Source: Firmicutes bacterium UBA2116 (GTDB lineage: Bacteria > Bacillota > Clostridia > Tissierellales > Sedimentibacteraceae). From it: a stretch of DNA of 64,000 nucleotides. The DNA is taken from assembly GCA_002331025.1 (NCBI GenBank), contig DCYG01000045.1, positions 1 through 64,000 of the forward strand, given 5' to 3'. This document shows positions 16,966 to 26,518 of this stretch, one piece after another. Within the stretch, counting starts at the first letter, position 1. Every line of letters begins with the position of its first letter. The position numbers were made by a program, and so were the translations under genes. Below the pieces are notes generated by a model that saw only the letters and a list, made by a program, of their open reading frames with translations, was not told the origin of the DNA and made no database searches.

Positions 16966-18342
16966 ATGAATATCAATGATAAAGTAAAAGCTTTTGGTAT
17001 CACACAAGCTATCAACTATTTGGAAAAAGATCCTGAAAGGAATATCCCAAAGTTGATGGAAATGGCAGACCGTTTTATGTCTAAAGATGAGTTTACCCAA
17101 CAGCGTGATGCGATTAGGGCATCAATCGAAAAAAAAGATAATTGGTATCAATTACTTATGAGAATATATGAGCTGGATAATGGGGCAAGATCTACTTTTT
17201 TTAACAATTTTATATTGAATGAAAATGTATTTGGATGGCCACAACAGGAAAAGAATCGTGAAAAATTCAAATGCAATATTCCATGGACTATTTTGCTGGA
17301 TCCCACTTCTGCATGCAATCTGAAATGTAAAGGATGTTGGGCTGCAGAATATGGTCATAAACTAAATCTGTCCTATGAGGATATAGATTCAATTATTGAG
17401 CAGGGCAAAGCTTTAGGTATATATTTTTATATTTATACTGGTGGTGAACCATTGGTTCGTAAACAAGATTTAATGCGTTTGTGTGAAAAACATTCTGATT
17501 GTGTATTCTTATGCTTTACAAATGCAACATTGATTGATGAGGAGTTTTGCCAAGAATTACTGCGGGTAAAGAATTTTATTCCTGCGATTAGTTTGGAGGG
17601 GTTTGAAGAAGCCAATGACAGCCGACGTGGAGAAGGTGTTTATTCTAAAGTAATGAAGTCCATGCAGCTTTTGAAAGAAAATAAGTTACCCTTCGGTATT
17701 TCGGTTTGTTATACCAGCGTCAACTATAATGATGTTACCAGTGAAGAGTTCTATGACAAAATCATAGATATGGGAGCTCTTTTTGCATGGTTCTTTCATT
17801 ATATGCCAGTAGGAAAAAGTGCTATAGCGGAATTAATGGTAACACCTGAGCAAAGAGTTGAATTGATGGAGAGAATAAGAAGGTTTCGTAGGACAAAGCC
17901 AATATTTACCATGGATTTCCAAAATGATGCACAACACGTAGGAGGCTGTATTGCAGGTGGACGACGTTACCTTCATATTAATGCCGCTGGTGATGTTGAT
18001 CCTTGTGTATTCATACATTATTCAAATGCCAATATTCATGATTGCACTCTCCTAGAAGCACTTCAGTCTCCTATTTTCATGGCTTATCACGATGGACAGC
18101 CCTTCAATGAGAATATGCTTAGACCATGCCCTATGCTTGAAAACCCTGAAATCTTACCTGAAATGGTCAGAAGAACAGGCGCTTATTCAACGGATCCTGA
18201 AGCTCCGGAAAGTGCAGAAGAATTGTGTGCCCGTACAATTGATTATTCTGAAAAATGGGCTCCTGTAGCTGAACAAATCATGTATGAGCGCGCTTGTTCT
18301 AAAGACTGCTCTCAGTTTTTAAAGGTAGAAGAGAGGGTATAA
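16966..18342 (+). CDS. Radical SAM protein with SPASM-type C-terminal region
   Basis: 458 residues from the ATG at 16966 (AGGAG at 16953-16957). The CNLKCKGC motif gives cluster ligands C117, C121 and C124, followed by YTGGEPL. The C-terminal part has the SPASM-like GGCIAGGRRYLHINAAGDVDPC and later Cys residues for an auxiliary Fe-S cluster. An N-terminal helical extension of about 100 residues precedes the barrel. Substrate unknown; the position between a patatin and a DegV gene hints at lipid or envelope chemistry rather than peptide maturation, as no precursor peptide is visible. Confidence 0.85.
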   Translation: MNINDKVKAFGITQAINYLEKDPERNIPKLMEMADRFMSKDEFTQQRDAIRASIEKKDNWYQLLMRIYELDNGARSTFFNNFILNENVFGWPQQEKNREKFKCNIPWTILLDPTSACNLKCKGCWAAEYGHKLNLSYEDIDSIIEQGKALGIYFYIYTGGEPLVRKQDLMRLCEKHSDCVFLCFTNATLIDEEFCQELLRVKNFIPAISLEGFEEANDSRRGEGVYSKVMKSMQLLKENKLPFGISVCYTSVNYNDVTSEEFYDKIIDMGALFAWFFHYMPVGKSAIAELMVTPEQRVELMERIRRFRRTKPIFTMDFQNDAQHVGGCIAGGRRYLHINAAGDVDPCVFIHYSNANIHDCTLLEALQSPIFMAYHDGQPFNENMLRPCPMLENPEILPEMVRRTGAYSTDPEAPESAEELCARTIDYSEKWAPVAEQIMYERACSKDCSQFLKVEERV

Positions 18343-18344
18343 CA

Positions 18345-19208
18345 ATGTCTTATCAAATTGTTACTGATGCTACAGCTGATATGGATTATAGTTTGTTGGA
18401 TGCTCATGTAATTCCAATGAAGGTGTATATGAATCAAAAGGAGTTTCTATATGGTCCAGATGGTAATATTAGTGTCAAAACATTTTATGAAGCATTGCGA
18501 GAAGGAACCATAGCCACTACATCCCAAATTACTCCTTTTGAATTTAACTATGTTTTTGAAAAATATATGGCAGGGGGAAAGGATGTTTTATATTTAGCAT
18601 TCTCTTCAGGTATGTCAGGAACCTATCAAAATGCTCTTCTTAGTGCAATTGAGTTAATGAAGGAATACCCACAGCGGCGTATCATATGTGTTGATACACT
18701 CTCAGCATCAGTAAAAGAAGGATATCTAGTCTATGAAGCTGTGAAGAGAAAGAAAGAAGGAATGAAAATAGATGATTTAGCAAACTGGGTGATGGGAAAA
18801 AGAGTGAAAATACACAATAGATTTATAGTAGACGACCTTGAAACATTGAAAAGAGGAGGGCGTATTTCTAAGGTTACCGCTTTAACTGGGATGGCGCTTC
18901 AAATTAAACCAATCTTGGAAATCAACGAAGAAGGAAATTTAAAACTTATTAGAAAGTACAGAGGTCGGAAAAATTCAATAAGGGCATTATTTTACTACTA
19001 TCAAGAAAAGAAAGGAAAACACCAGGGAGATACAGTTAGAGTTGGACATGGAGACTGTATAGACGATGCAATAATGCTTAGTGGCTACATTCATGAGAAA
19101 TTCCCTAATACAAGCATTATAATTACACCCGTTGGACCAGTCATAGGAGCCCATACTGGTCCAGGTATGCTATCAATTGCCTTTAACTGTGGTTTGGGGT
19201 ATGTCTAA
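18345..19208 (+). CDS. DegV family fatty-acid-binding protein (copy 1)
   Basis: 287 residues, two DegV lobes. Conserved elements include IVTDATADM, TTSQITPFEF, FSSGMSGTYQNA, DDLETLKRGGRIS and the C-terminal GPVIGAHTGPGM. FakB-type DegV proteins hold a fatty acid while FakA phosphorylates it; no FakA is visible here, so a chromosomal partner would be needed. It starts two bases after the radical SAM stop, so translation is probably coupled. Paralogue at 22622. Confidence 0.9.
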   Translation: MSYQIVTDATADMDYSLLDAHVIPMKVYMNQKEFLYGPDGNISVKTFYEALREGTIATTSQITPFEFNYVFEKYMAGGKDVLYLAFSSGMSGTYQNALLSAIELMKEYPQRRIICVDTLSASVKEGYLVYEAVKRKKEGMKIDDLANWVMGKRVKIHNRFIVDDLETLKRGGRISKVTALTGMALQIKPILEINEEGNLKLIRKYRGRKNSIRALFYYYQEKKGKHQGDTVRVGHGDCIDDAIMLSGYIHEKFPNTSIIITPVGPVIGAHTGPGMLSIAFNCGLGYV

Positions 19209-19241
19209 AAAATAGCAGATCTAGCGATAAAAGAATCTACA

Positions 19242-19297
19242 GTATAAGGGTATCGTGAATCAAGGGGAATTTTATTTAAGAAAGAGTACCCTTATAC
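19242..19297 (+). repeat. 11-bp perfect inverted repeat before the AI-2E-family gene
   Basis: GTATAAGGGTA (19242-19252) is the exact reverse complement of TACCCTTATAC (19287-19297). No T-run follows, so it is not a standard terminator. The ribosome binding site begins a few bases later. It may be an operator or an mRNA structure controlling the next gene. Confidence 0.45.
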
Positions 19298-19317
19298 AAT
19301 AGGAGGAGATTCTCTAA

Positions 19318-20397
19318 ATGACAATAGAACAAAAAAAGAATTTTATTATAAATTTTATTTATTTAGCCATGGTTATTGGTATTATATACATCTTCATAAA
19401 GCATATTTTTGTTTTGATTATGCCTTTTCTAATTGGATTTATAGTAGCATTGCTATTACGTCCGGCTATAAATTTTACAGCTGAAAAGTTTCATATTCCG
19501 CATAAAGCTGCTGCAGTTGTCTTGATTTTATTGTTTTATAGTATATCAGGTCTGCTTTTATCATGGATTGGTGTATATTGCCTTGCTGAAATAAAGGACG
19601 GTATTACTAGGATTCCAGAAGCGTATGTGCTATATATTGAACCTGTAATTAATGATCTTTTTACGATTATAGAAGAAGTATCCACGGATATTGATCCAAG
19701 TATTGTTAGTGTAATCCAAGACATATCAGCTTTCCTATTTAAATCGGTAGATTCACTGGTTTCTAAGATATCCTCAACAGTAATTCAGTTTATATCATCA
19801 TTTGTATCTTTCTTGCCGAGCTTATTTTTAGGAATCGTATTCGCAATAATTTTTTCGTTTTTTATTGCTATAGATTACAATAAGATTATTGATTATATTT
19901 CAGAAAAATTCAAACCCAAAACTCAGAGTTTTATCAATGAAGTTAAAGGGTTTGCTACTGAAATTGGTCTTAAATATCTAAAAGCATATTTAATTTTAAT
20001 GGGGATAACATTTGTAGAGCTATCATTAGGTCTTTCTATATTGAAAGTAGACAGAGCTGTCAATATTGCTGCACTAATTGCAGTCATTGATTTTCTTCCG
20101 ATACTGGGGACTGGAGGGATTATTATACCATGGATTATTTTTGAAGTTATAAAAGGTAACTTATCGTTTGCATTTGGTCTTACTATATTATATCTTATTA
20201 TAACGGTTGTGCGTAATATATTAGAACCAAAATTGATAGGAGATCAAATTGGTTTACACCCTATTGTTATGATAGTTTGCATGTATATAGGGCTGAAAAG
20301 TTTTGGGTTTGCAGGTCTTATTATTCTGCCTGTAATCATAGCATTCCTTAAGCATCAATATGATACTAATAAGTTCCAGTATTTCAAGCAAATGTAA
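19318..20397 (+). CDS. AI-2E transporter family (PerM/YdbI-like) membrane protein
   Basis: 359 residues with six to eight hydrophobic segments and the typical central non-membrane region (residues of about 90-150), then the GTGGIIIPWIIF and VRNILEPKLIG family motifs. Members are implicated in export of small molecules or ion/Na+ antiport; a role in quorum signal export cannot be assumed. AGGAGGAG precedes the ATG by about nine bases. It belongs to the envelope-related cargo. Confidence 0.88.
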   Translation: MTIEQKKNFIINFIYLAMVIGIIYIFIKHIFVLIMPFLIGFIVALLLRPAINFTAEKFHIPHKAAAVVLILLFYSISGLLLSWIGVYCLAEIKDGITRIPEAYVLYIEPVINDLFTIIEEVSTDIDPSIVSVIQDISAFLFKSVDSLVSKISSTVIQFISSFVSFLPSLFLGIVFAIIFSFFIAIDYNKIIDYISEKFKPKTQSFINEVKGFATEIGLKYLKAYLILMGITFVELSLGLSILKVDRAVNIAALIAVIDFLPILGTGGIIIPWIIFEVIKGNLSFAFGLTILYLIITVVRNILEPKLIGDQIGLHPIVMIVCMYIGLKSFGFAGLIILPVIIAFLKHQYDTNKFQYFKQM

Positions 20398-20575
20398 AAC
20401 TGAATCAAGACACTGATGTGGGGTCAATATAGATCATTCCATAATTTATTATTAGATTTAGCGATATTAATTTTAAGAATGGAAATAACAATATAGAAAT
20501 ATTGAAAGTCTTCAGACATAAAATAGTATGATAATTTTCAGTAAGATTAAACCAAATATATGCGTGAGGTAGTAT

Positions 20576-21664
20576 ATGAATATAGTAGATTATACAGAAT
20601 CAAAGATGGATAGTTTTAAAGATGCTCAGTTTAATCAGGTGGATAGCTTAATTCTATCACAGTTTGCCTATGTCTATTTTAGCAATGTGATACCAAGTAT
20701 CCAAGACCAAGGAGAGCCCGTGCCAATTGCAGAATTATTGAAAGCTGAAAATATCCCCAAGATGCTGCATAATGTGCGTGATCCAAAAAACAATTACAGA
20801 CTTTTGCTTGCACTTGGTATGAGTCCACGTTTTAGGAATATTCGCATGTGTTGCTATTCTGACAGCCTGAATATAACTGAACAGAAACAATTTGCTGCCG
20901 TCACTTATCTTATTGATGATAAAAATGCCTATATTGCCTATCGAGGTACAGATTCAAGTTTCGTAGGATGGAAGGAAGACTTTAATATGGCTTTTATTTC
21001 TCCCATACCTGCACAGCAGGAAGGAGTTTTATATTTGAATTCTGTTGCAGAGAAATTTCCACATATGCTGATGATAGGCGGACATTCTAAGGGAGGAAAT
21101 ATTGCAGTCTATTCTGCTATGGAGTGTCATCCCTCAATTCAATCACGGATATTAAAGGTGTATAGTCATGATGGTCCAGGTTTTAAAGACGAAATATTTA
21201 CAAGTGAAAAATATGGGCGGATAAAAGCAAAAATACACAAAACCTTGCCACAGTCCTCCTTGGTCGGGATGCTTCTCCATCATCAAGAGGATTATACTGT
21301 AGTAGAAAGCAAACAATTTTGGATTATGCAGCATGATCCCTTCTCTTGGTTAGTAAATAAAGATGACTTCAAATATGCAGAAAATATAACTGGCGGTGCA
21401 GAGCATATTAATATAACTATAAATCAATGGCTTTCAACGTTGGATGATGAAAAGCGAGAGTTATTTGTAACTACACTTTATAGTGTAATTGAGTCAGTTG
21501 GCGTAGTGAACTTCAGTGATCTGACTGAGGACTGGTATAAGAATTCAAATTTAGCCTTGGCTGCCGTTAAGGGAATAGACACAGAAACAAAGCGCTTTGT
21601 TTTTGAGACATTAAGGTCACTTTTTGCCTTGTATGTGAAAAATCTACGTATTTCCCCAAAATAA
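20576..21664 (+). CDS. DUF2974 (Mbeg1-like) alpha/beta hydrolase
   Basis: 362 residues. The core AYIAYRGTDSSFVGWKEDFNMAF and the nucleophile elbow GGHSKGGNIAVYSA (Ser in GHSKG) are typical of the DUF2974 lipase-like family. A catalytic triad is plausible, but the Asp and His were not assigned. No signal peptide. GAGGTAG lies just before the ATG. The gene is separated from the AI-2E gene by 178 bases with no recognised feature. Confidence 0.85.
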   Translation: MNIVDYTESKMDSFKDAQFNQVDSLILSQFAYVYFSNVIPSIQDQGEPVPIAELLKAENIPKMLHNVRDPKNNYRLLLALGMSPRFRNIRMCCYSDSLNITEQKQFAAVTYLIDDKNAYIAYRGTDSSFVGWKEDFNMAFISPIPAQQEGVLYLNSVAEKFPHMLMIGGHSKGGNIAVYSAMECHPSIQSRILKVYSHDGPGFKDEIFTSEKYGRIKAKIHKTLPQSSLVGMLLHHQEDYTVVESKQFWIMQHDPFSWLVNKDDFKYAENITGGAEHINITINQWLSTLDDEKRELFVTTLYSVIESVGVVNFSDLTEDWYKNSNLALAAVKGIDTETKRFVFETLRSLFALYVKNLRISPK

Positions 21665-21854
21665 TCAGACCCCATAAAGTTATATAATTATATAATGATG
21701 AGTACTGATTTGCGGCTGTTTTATGTATTTATTTTTTTTGCAGGAAGTTCTTAAAAGGTATTAAAAGTAACTAGAAATATTCTAATCTTGAGATATCTTT
21801 AACACAAGAAATAATAAAAAATTAAAGAGAATAAATAGAATTAAAATATAAGTA

Positions 21855-21909
21855 TTGACTTATCTTTAAAAAAATTATACAATAACTATAAATCGGACGT
21901 ACGTATTAA
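21855..21909 (+). promoter_or_regulatory. Promoter and operator of the second cargo TetR gene
   Basis: TTGACT (21855-21860) and TACAAT (21878-21883) are 17 bases apart. CGGACGTACGTATT begins at 21894, just downstream of the -10 box, at a similar place to the GGAC palindrome of the first TetR gene. This suggests the same kind of autorepression. Confidence 0.65.
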
Positions 21910-21929
21910 TAGAACTAAGGAGAAATACA

Positions 21930-22511
21930 ATGCAAGATGAGATGGAAAAAACAAATCAATCCCAAAAAATATTAATTTCTGCGTTTGAATGTATTTCAAC
22001 AAATGGATATGCAAATGTGTCTTTACGTGATATAGCAAGTGAAGCAGGTGTAGCTCTAAGTCAAATTAACTATTACTTTAATAATAAAGAAGGTCTATTT
22101 GTAGAAGTCGTAAAAATGATGGTGCAAAAATACCTGACGGAGGTAGAAGAGCGTTTAAAAATAGATGTTAATCCAAAAGAAAAGATGTCAGATTTTATTA
22201 TGTATTTCATTGAAGTATTAGAAGAAGAACCAAAGTTGTTTAAATTGCTGTATGACTTAACCAGTATGGCACTTTGGTCAACTAGATTCAGCAATATGCT
22301 TTCTGAAATGTTTAAGGATATGGCAGATATAATAGATAAACATATATTGAATTCATTGGCATTAAAAAGCAAATTAAGAAACTATAACTCAAGATCTTTA
22401 GCAAGAATTATTTTTGGGGCAATCTTTGGTATTTCAATGCAAGCTTTGATAGATCCTGATGAAAAGGAGCTATTAAATACTTTAAGCTTAATTGAATTAG
22501 CATTTGATTAA
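21930..22511 (+). CDS. TetR/AcrR family regulator (cargo regulator 2, paralogue of 11852)
   Basis: 193 residues, the same length as the protein at 11852-12433 and strongly similar throughout (NQSQKIL, ANVSLRDIASEAGVALSQINYYFNNKEGLF, LFKLLYDLTSMALWS). The recognition helices are nearly the same, so both may bind the same GGACGTACG-type sites. It is followed by a DegV gene with a related site in front, so the block looks like a duplicated regulator-plus-DegV arrangement. Confidence 0.9.
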   Translation: MQDEMEKTNQSQKILISAFECISTNGYANVSLRDIASEAGVALSQINYYFNNKEGLFVEVVKMMVQKYLTEVEERLKIDVNPKEKMSDFIMYFIEVLEEEPKLFKLLYDLTSMALWSTRFSNMLSEMFKDMADIIDKHILNSLALKSKLRNYNSRSLARIIFGAIFGISMQALIDPDEKELLNTLSLIELAFD

Positions 22512-22572
22512 GATAATGCATATTAGAATAACTTGGATAAGAAGAACTAATTATTTTTTTAAAAGTGATAAT

Positions 22573-22585
22573 ACAGACGTACGAT
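22573..22585 (+). promoter_or_regulatory. AGACGTACGA operator-like site before DegV copy 2
   Basis: ACAGACGTACGAT lies about 40 bases before the DegV start. It shares GACGTACG with the site at 21895 and GACGTAYGA with the site at 12851. Probably part of the same regulon. Confidence 0.5.
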
Positions 22586-22621
22586 TTATTACTAAAAATA
22601 TTAAATTAGTGGGGAGATAAA

Positions 22622-23527
22622 ATGAAACCGATAATTATTACTGATTCTAATTGTGACCTTAGTGGAGATTATTTAACTGACAATAAAATTGCAGTCATAC
22701 CAATTAGCTTTTATTTAAAAGGAAATAAGATGCCCTTGATTCCATCATATAATTACTTAATTGAAAAAGCCCCGGATGATTTAACAGAATATATGACTTA
22801 TAGTCAATTTTATGATGAGATTCGAGATGGTGAGATTGCAACTACTTCTCAGATTTCACCCTATGATTTTAAAAGATACTTTAATATCTATACTTCAAAG
22901 GGATACCCAATAATTTATATTGGATTTTCATCAGGTTTGAGCAATACATTAGATAATGCAATTCTTGCACGCCAAGAAATTATGGATGAAAATAAAGAGG
23001 CTGATATAACAATAATTGACACTAAAAGTGCTACTTCAGGGCAAGGGCTGCTGGTATATTATGCTGCGGAAATGCTAAAGAGTGGAAGCACAAAGAATGA
23101 AGTTATTAATTGGGTTGAAGAGAACTTACTAAATTTGAATGTATGGTTTACTGTTGATGACCTAGAACAGTTAAAGAGGGGAGGGAGAATTTCACCGACT
23201 ACTGCTAACTTAGGCACTCTATTGAATGTTAAGCCTGTTCTAAAGATTGATAAATTCGGAAAGTTAGTTCCAGCCCAAAGAGTAAGAGGACGAAAAAGAG
23301 CTTTAATAGAATTGTTTGAGCTGCTTAAAGCAAATATAGTAAATTCAAAAGAGCAAATTATATTTATAAATCATGGAGATTGCATAGAAGATGCGGAATA
23401 TTTGAAAAGGTTAATTACTGATAAGATTGAAGTGAAGGATGTAATTATAAATTATACAGGACCGGTAATCGGAACACATACTGGGGCAGGAATATTAAGT
23501 ATCGCATTTTTAGGGACTGCAGACTAG
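22622..23527 (+). CDS. DegV family fatty-acid-binding protein (copy 2)
   Basis: 301 residues with both DegV lobes: IITDSNCDLS, TTSQISPYDFK, FSSGLSNTLDNA, DDLEQLKRGGRIS and GPVIGTHTGAGI. It is about 15 residues longer in the N-terminal lobe than copy 1 (insert around LIPSYNYLIEKAPDD), so the two proteins are diverged paralogues that may prefer different fatty acids. It starts the run YidC, ABC-IV-like, HD and lipid kinase. Confidence 0.9.
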   Translation: MKPIIITDSNCDLSGDYLTDNKIAVIPISFYLKGNKMPLIPSYNYLIEKAPDDLTEYMTYSQFYDEIRDGEIATTSQISPYDFKRYFNIYTSKGYPIIYIGFSSGLSNTLDNAILARQEIMDENKEADITIIDTKSATSGQGLLVYYAAEMLKSGSTKNEVINWVEENLLNLNVWFTVDDLEQLKRGGRISPTTANLGTLLNVKPVLKIDKFGKLVPAQRVRGRKRALIELFELLKANIVNSKEQIIFINHGDCIEDAEYLKRLITDKIEVKDVIINYTGPVIGTHTGAGILSIAFLGTAD

Positions 23528-23546
23528 TTGAAAGGAAGGGATTAAA

Positions 23547-24326
23547 GTGTTTGATTTTGTTGCATATCCAATTGGATACATGTTAAATCTTGTTTATAAT
23601 AGCGTGGCATTTCAAAATTATGGAGCAGCGATAATTATATTGACCTTAATAATAAAGATAATTTTGATGCCACTAGTAATAGGTCAGCAAAATTCTAGTT
23701 CTAAACTCAACAATATACAACCTGAATTGAAGAAAATACAAGAGAAATATAAAGATAATGCTGAAAAGTTAAGCCAAGAAACTATGAAGTTATATAAATC
23801 ACAAGGAGTAAATCCATTTGCTTCAATGATGTCTATTTTTATACAGATGCCAATTTTGTTTTCAATGTATCATGTTGTTTCAAATCCGATGAAATATATG
23901 ATGTTAGGTAAAAATGAATTATTAAATATGAACTTTTTTGGAATTAATCTGGCAGCAACACCTACCTGGAGTTATGACAAATTATTTGGAGCTAATATAA
24001 GCAATGAAAATTTAATCTTGCTTATAGTTCCAGTAGCTGCAGTAATTACAAGTTATATTGCAACCAAATATTCAATGAAACAGACATCTGGAAACAATGC
24101 AGATCAGATGCAAAGTTCTATGATGAGTACCATGGCTTTAATATCACCAATTATGACAGGAATCATCACCTTTACTGTACCAGCAGGACTGGGTCTTTAT
24201 TGGATTATTAGTAATGCCTTCCAAATATTTCAGCAATTTTTAATGAATAAATTCATTATTAAGAAAAATTCAAGTTTGGATTCAAAGTGGATGAAGAGAA
24301 TATCAGGTATATTATCTAGTTTATAG
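23547..24326 (+). CDS. yidC: YidC/Oxa1 family membrane protein insertase
   Basis: 259 residues from a GTG with AAGGAAGGG upstream. The five-helix YidC2 core is visible, with QPELKKIQEKYKDN forming the cytoplasmic hairpin, IQMPILFSMYHVV, and the C-terminal VPAGLGLYWIISNAFQIFQQF. No lipoprotein signal peptide was found, unlike many Gram-positive YidC proteins. It is a mobile extra copy and may insert the membrane proteins of this cargo. Confidence 0.9.
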   Translation: MFDFVAYPIGYMLNLVYNSVAFQNYGAAIIILTLIIKIILMPLVIGQQNSSSKLNNIQPELKKIQEKYKDNAEKLSQETMKLYKSQGVNPFASMMSIFIQMPILFSMYHVVSNPMKYMMLGKNELLNMNFFGINLAATPTWSYDKLFGANISNENLILLIVPVAAVITSYIATKYSMKQTSGNNADQMQSSMMSTMALISPIMTGIITFTVPAGLGLYWIISNAFQIFQQFLMNKFIIKKNSSLDSKWMKRISGILSSL

Positions 24327-24384
24327 TTGAATGTTAAATCTATAGTTTTTGTATTATATATAAAATAACAAGGAGTATGAATTT

Positions 24385-25110
24385 ATGAATGACTTGTCAA
24401 ATTTAGTAGTATTTTTTACTATATATTCCTTTGTAGGGTGGACAATGGAGACAATATATGCAAGCAAGATCAATAAAGAGTTTGTTAACAGAGGTTTTTT
24501 AAACGGACCATTTTGTCCAATTTATGGATTTGGTGCTATCTTAGTTATACAAGGATCAAAATTAATAAGTACAGCAAATCTAAATTACTTTACAGAATCT
24601 ATAATTATAATATTATTTTCAATAATTATAACTACCATAGTTGAATTTATTACAGGCTATATTTTAGAAAAAATTTTCAACCTTAAATGGTGGGATTATA
24701 GCGGTGTTGCTATGAATATTAAGGGATATGTCTGCTTGAAATTTTCACTTTTATGGGGAATCTTGGCATTTGTCTTGATGCAGATAGTTCATCCTATAGT
24801 AGCTAATTTAGTTTTTTTTATGCCTGAAAAGATCAAGGTATATGTACCAATTATTTTATTATATTTTTTTCTTGATACTATGAAATCAGTATCCAATATT
24901 TTAGATTTAAGAAAAACGATTATTAATCACCCGAGTTTATCAATTCATAAATATTATATAAAAATATTAAAATATGAGAGGTATTTTCTAGCATTCCCTC
25001 GATTACTAATGTTAAACGCAGGGATAATAAATCGGGATGTAAGGAAGATATTGAATGATAGGATTGACAAAATCAAAATTGAAATTAAAACAAGATTTCA
25101 GGGTTTATGA
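24385..25110 (+). CDS. Putative ABC-transporter type IV membrane protein (PF06541-like)
   Basis: 241 residues with five to six membrane segments. The motifs FTIYSFVGWTMETIYASKINKEFVNRGFLNGPFCPIYGFGA and TGYILEKIFNLKWWDYS are typical of the PF06541 family. The family is named after ABC transporters, but no ATPase gene is present nearby, so transport is not demonstrated. The gene overlaps the next one by 56 bases. Confidence 0.85.
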   Translation: MNDLSNLVVFFTIYSFVGWTMETIYASKINKEFVNRGFLNGPFCPIYGFGAILVIQGSKLISTANLNYFTESIIIILFSIIITTIVEFITGYILEKIFNLKWWDYSGVAMNIKGYVCLKFSLLWGILAFVLMQIVHPIVANLVFFMPEKIKVYVPIILLYFFLDTMKSVSNILDLRKTIINHPSLSIHKYYIKILKYERYFLAFPRLLMLNAGIINRDVRKILNDRIDKIKIEIKTRFQGL

Positions 25111-25600
25111 TGAATATAAAAAATGCATCTGCGATTTAATCCGAGATGAAGCTGTTCAATCTATGAATAAATATATACAGCATAGTGATATAAACTGTTT
25201 TGAACACAGCCTTAATGTATCATATATAAGTTATTTGATATGTAGATATTTAGGATTTGATTATAAATCGGCAGCTAGAGGAGGACTGCTTCATGATTTT
25301 TTCTTATATGATTGGCATAATACAAAACCGGAAAATGGGCTACATGGATTAGTTCATCCACGGATTGCCTTAAATAATGCTATGGAGAGATTTACTTTAA
25401 ATGAAATAGAAATGGATATTATAGAAAAACATATGTGGCCTTTAACTATAAAATTACCCAAATATAAGGAAACCTATGTCGTATTATTAGCAGATAAATA
25501 TTGCTCCATAATGGAAATAACTAAATTCCATAATAGAAGAAACATTATTAAGCTATATAATATTTCTTATTCGAGACAATTAAGAAAGAAAAGGGAATAA
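25055..25600 (+). CDS. HD-domain phosphohydrolase
   Basis: 181 residues. The HD pattern is visible (FEHSLNVSYISY, then GGLLHDFFLYDWH, then HPRIALNNA), which should bind two metals. The ATG at 25055 lies inside the preceding gene, with AAGGAAG about eight bases upstream, so the overlap is probably real and translation coupled. Related proteins sit beside ABC-IV-like genes in other Clostridia genomes, as I recall. The substrate, possibly a nucleotide or phospholipid head group, is unknown. Confidence 0.8.
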   Translation: MIGLTKSKLKLKQDFRVYDEYKKCICDLIRDEAVQSMNKYIQHSDINCFEHSLNVSYISYLICRYLGFDYKSAARGGLLHDFFLYDWHNTKPENGLHGLVHPRIALNNAMERFTLNEIEMDIIEKHMWPLTIKLPKYKETYVVLLADKYCSIMEITKFHNRRNIIKLYNISYSRQLRKKRE

Positions 25601-25621
25601 AAGGAGACTTACAAGATAAAG

Positions 25622-26518
25622 ATGAAAAAAGTAAAATTCATATATAATCCTGGTGCTGGAAGGGGTGTAGTGCAAAAAAGGTTAGACGACATAATAAAGG
25701 TTTATCAGAAGAATGGCTATATAATTAACCCTTCAAGGATAGATGAAACAGCAAACTTTGAAAGAACATTTGAAGATATTGGTGATGATTATTCCCATAT
25801 ACTAATTGCCGGTGGAGATGGAACTGTAAATGTAATGGTAAATCAGATGATGAAACGTAAAATTGACTTGCCAATTGGTATCCTTCCAACTGGAACAGTT
25901 AACGATTATAGCAATTATATTGGAATGCCTAAAGATATTGTGGATTCATGCAAACAGATACTTTTAAATGACCCTGTTAGGATGGATTTGGGAAAAATTA
26001 ATGACAGATACTTCGTAAATGTAGCAAGCAGTGGATTTATTACTAATGTATCACAAGATGCAAATGATAACATCAAAAATTCTATGGGCAAAATTGCTTA
26101 TTTTCTTAAAGGAATTGAGCAGATACCAAAATTAAAAACGATACCTATAAAGATTATTTCTAATGATATGGATTATCAGGGAGATATCTATACCATACTA
26201 GTTTTTAATGGAAGAACTGCTGGAAATTTTAAATTAGCATATAGTGCAAAAGGAAATGACGGTAAATTGGATGTTATTATTTTGAAGGGAGAATTAGGAA
26301 TTGATTCAGCTGCATTACTGATTAAATTTATGAAAGGTGAGCACTTGGAAGAACCTGTGGGGCTACTGCATTTTCAGACTGATGAACTTTATGTAGATTC
26401 TCCATTAAAGACCCTTACAAGCGATACCGATGGAGAAAAGGGACCGGATTTCCCTCTAAAAATTGTTTGCTTACACAAAGCTATAACTGTTTTGGGGGTA
26501 AATGAAGATAATCTATAG
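25622..26518 (+). CDS. Diacylglycerol/lipid kinase of the YegS/BmrU/DgkB type
   Basis: 298 residues. The DAGK catalytic N-domain shows IYNPGAGRG, ILIAGGDGTVN (ATP site) and ILPTGTVNDYS. The C-terminal beta-rich domain follows with GNFKLAYSAKGNDGKLDVIILK. It should phosphorylate diacylglycerol or a related lipid, feeding lipid recycling. It ends the cargo operon and is followed by more than 1 kb without a clear gene. AAGGAG lies about 15 bases before the ATG, which is longer than ideal. Confidence 0.9.
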   Translation: MKKVKFIYNPGAGRGVVQKRLDDIIKVYQKNGYIINPSRIDETANFERTFEDIGDDYSHILIAGGDGTVNVMVNQMMKRKIDLPIGILPTGTVNDYSNYIGMPKDIVDSCKQILLNDPVRMDLGKINDRYFVNVASSGFITNVSQDANDNIKNSMGKIAYFLKGIEQIPKLKTIPIKIISNDMDYQGDIYTILVFNGRTAGNFKLAYSAKGNDGKLDVIILKGELGIDSAALLIKFMKGEHLEEPVGLLHFQTDELYVDSPLKTLTSDTDGEKGPDFPLKIVCLHKAITVLGVNEDNL

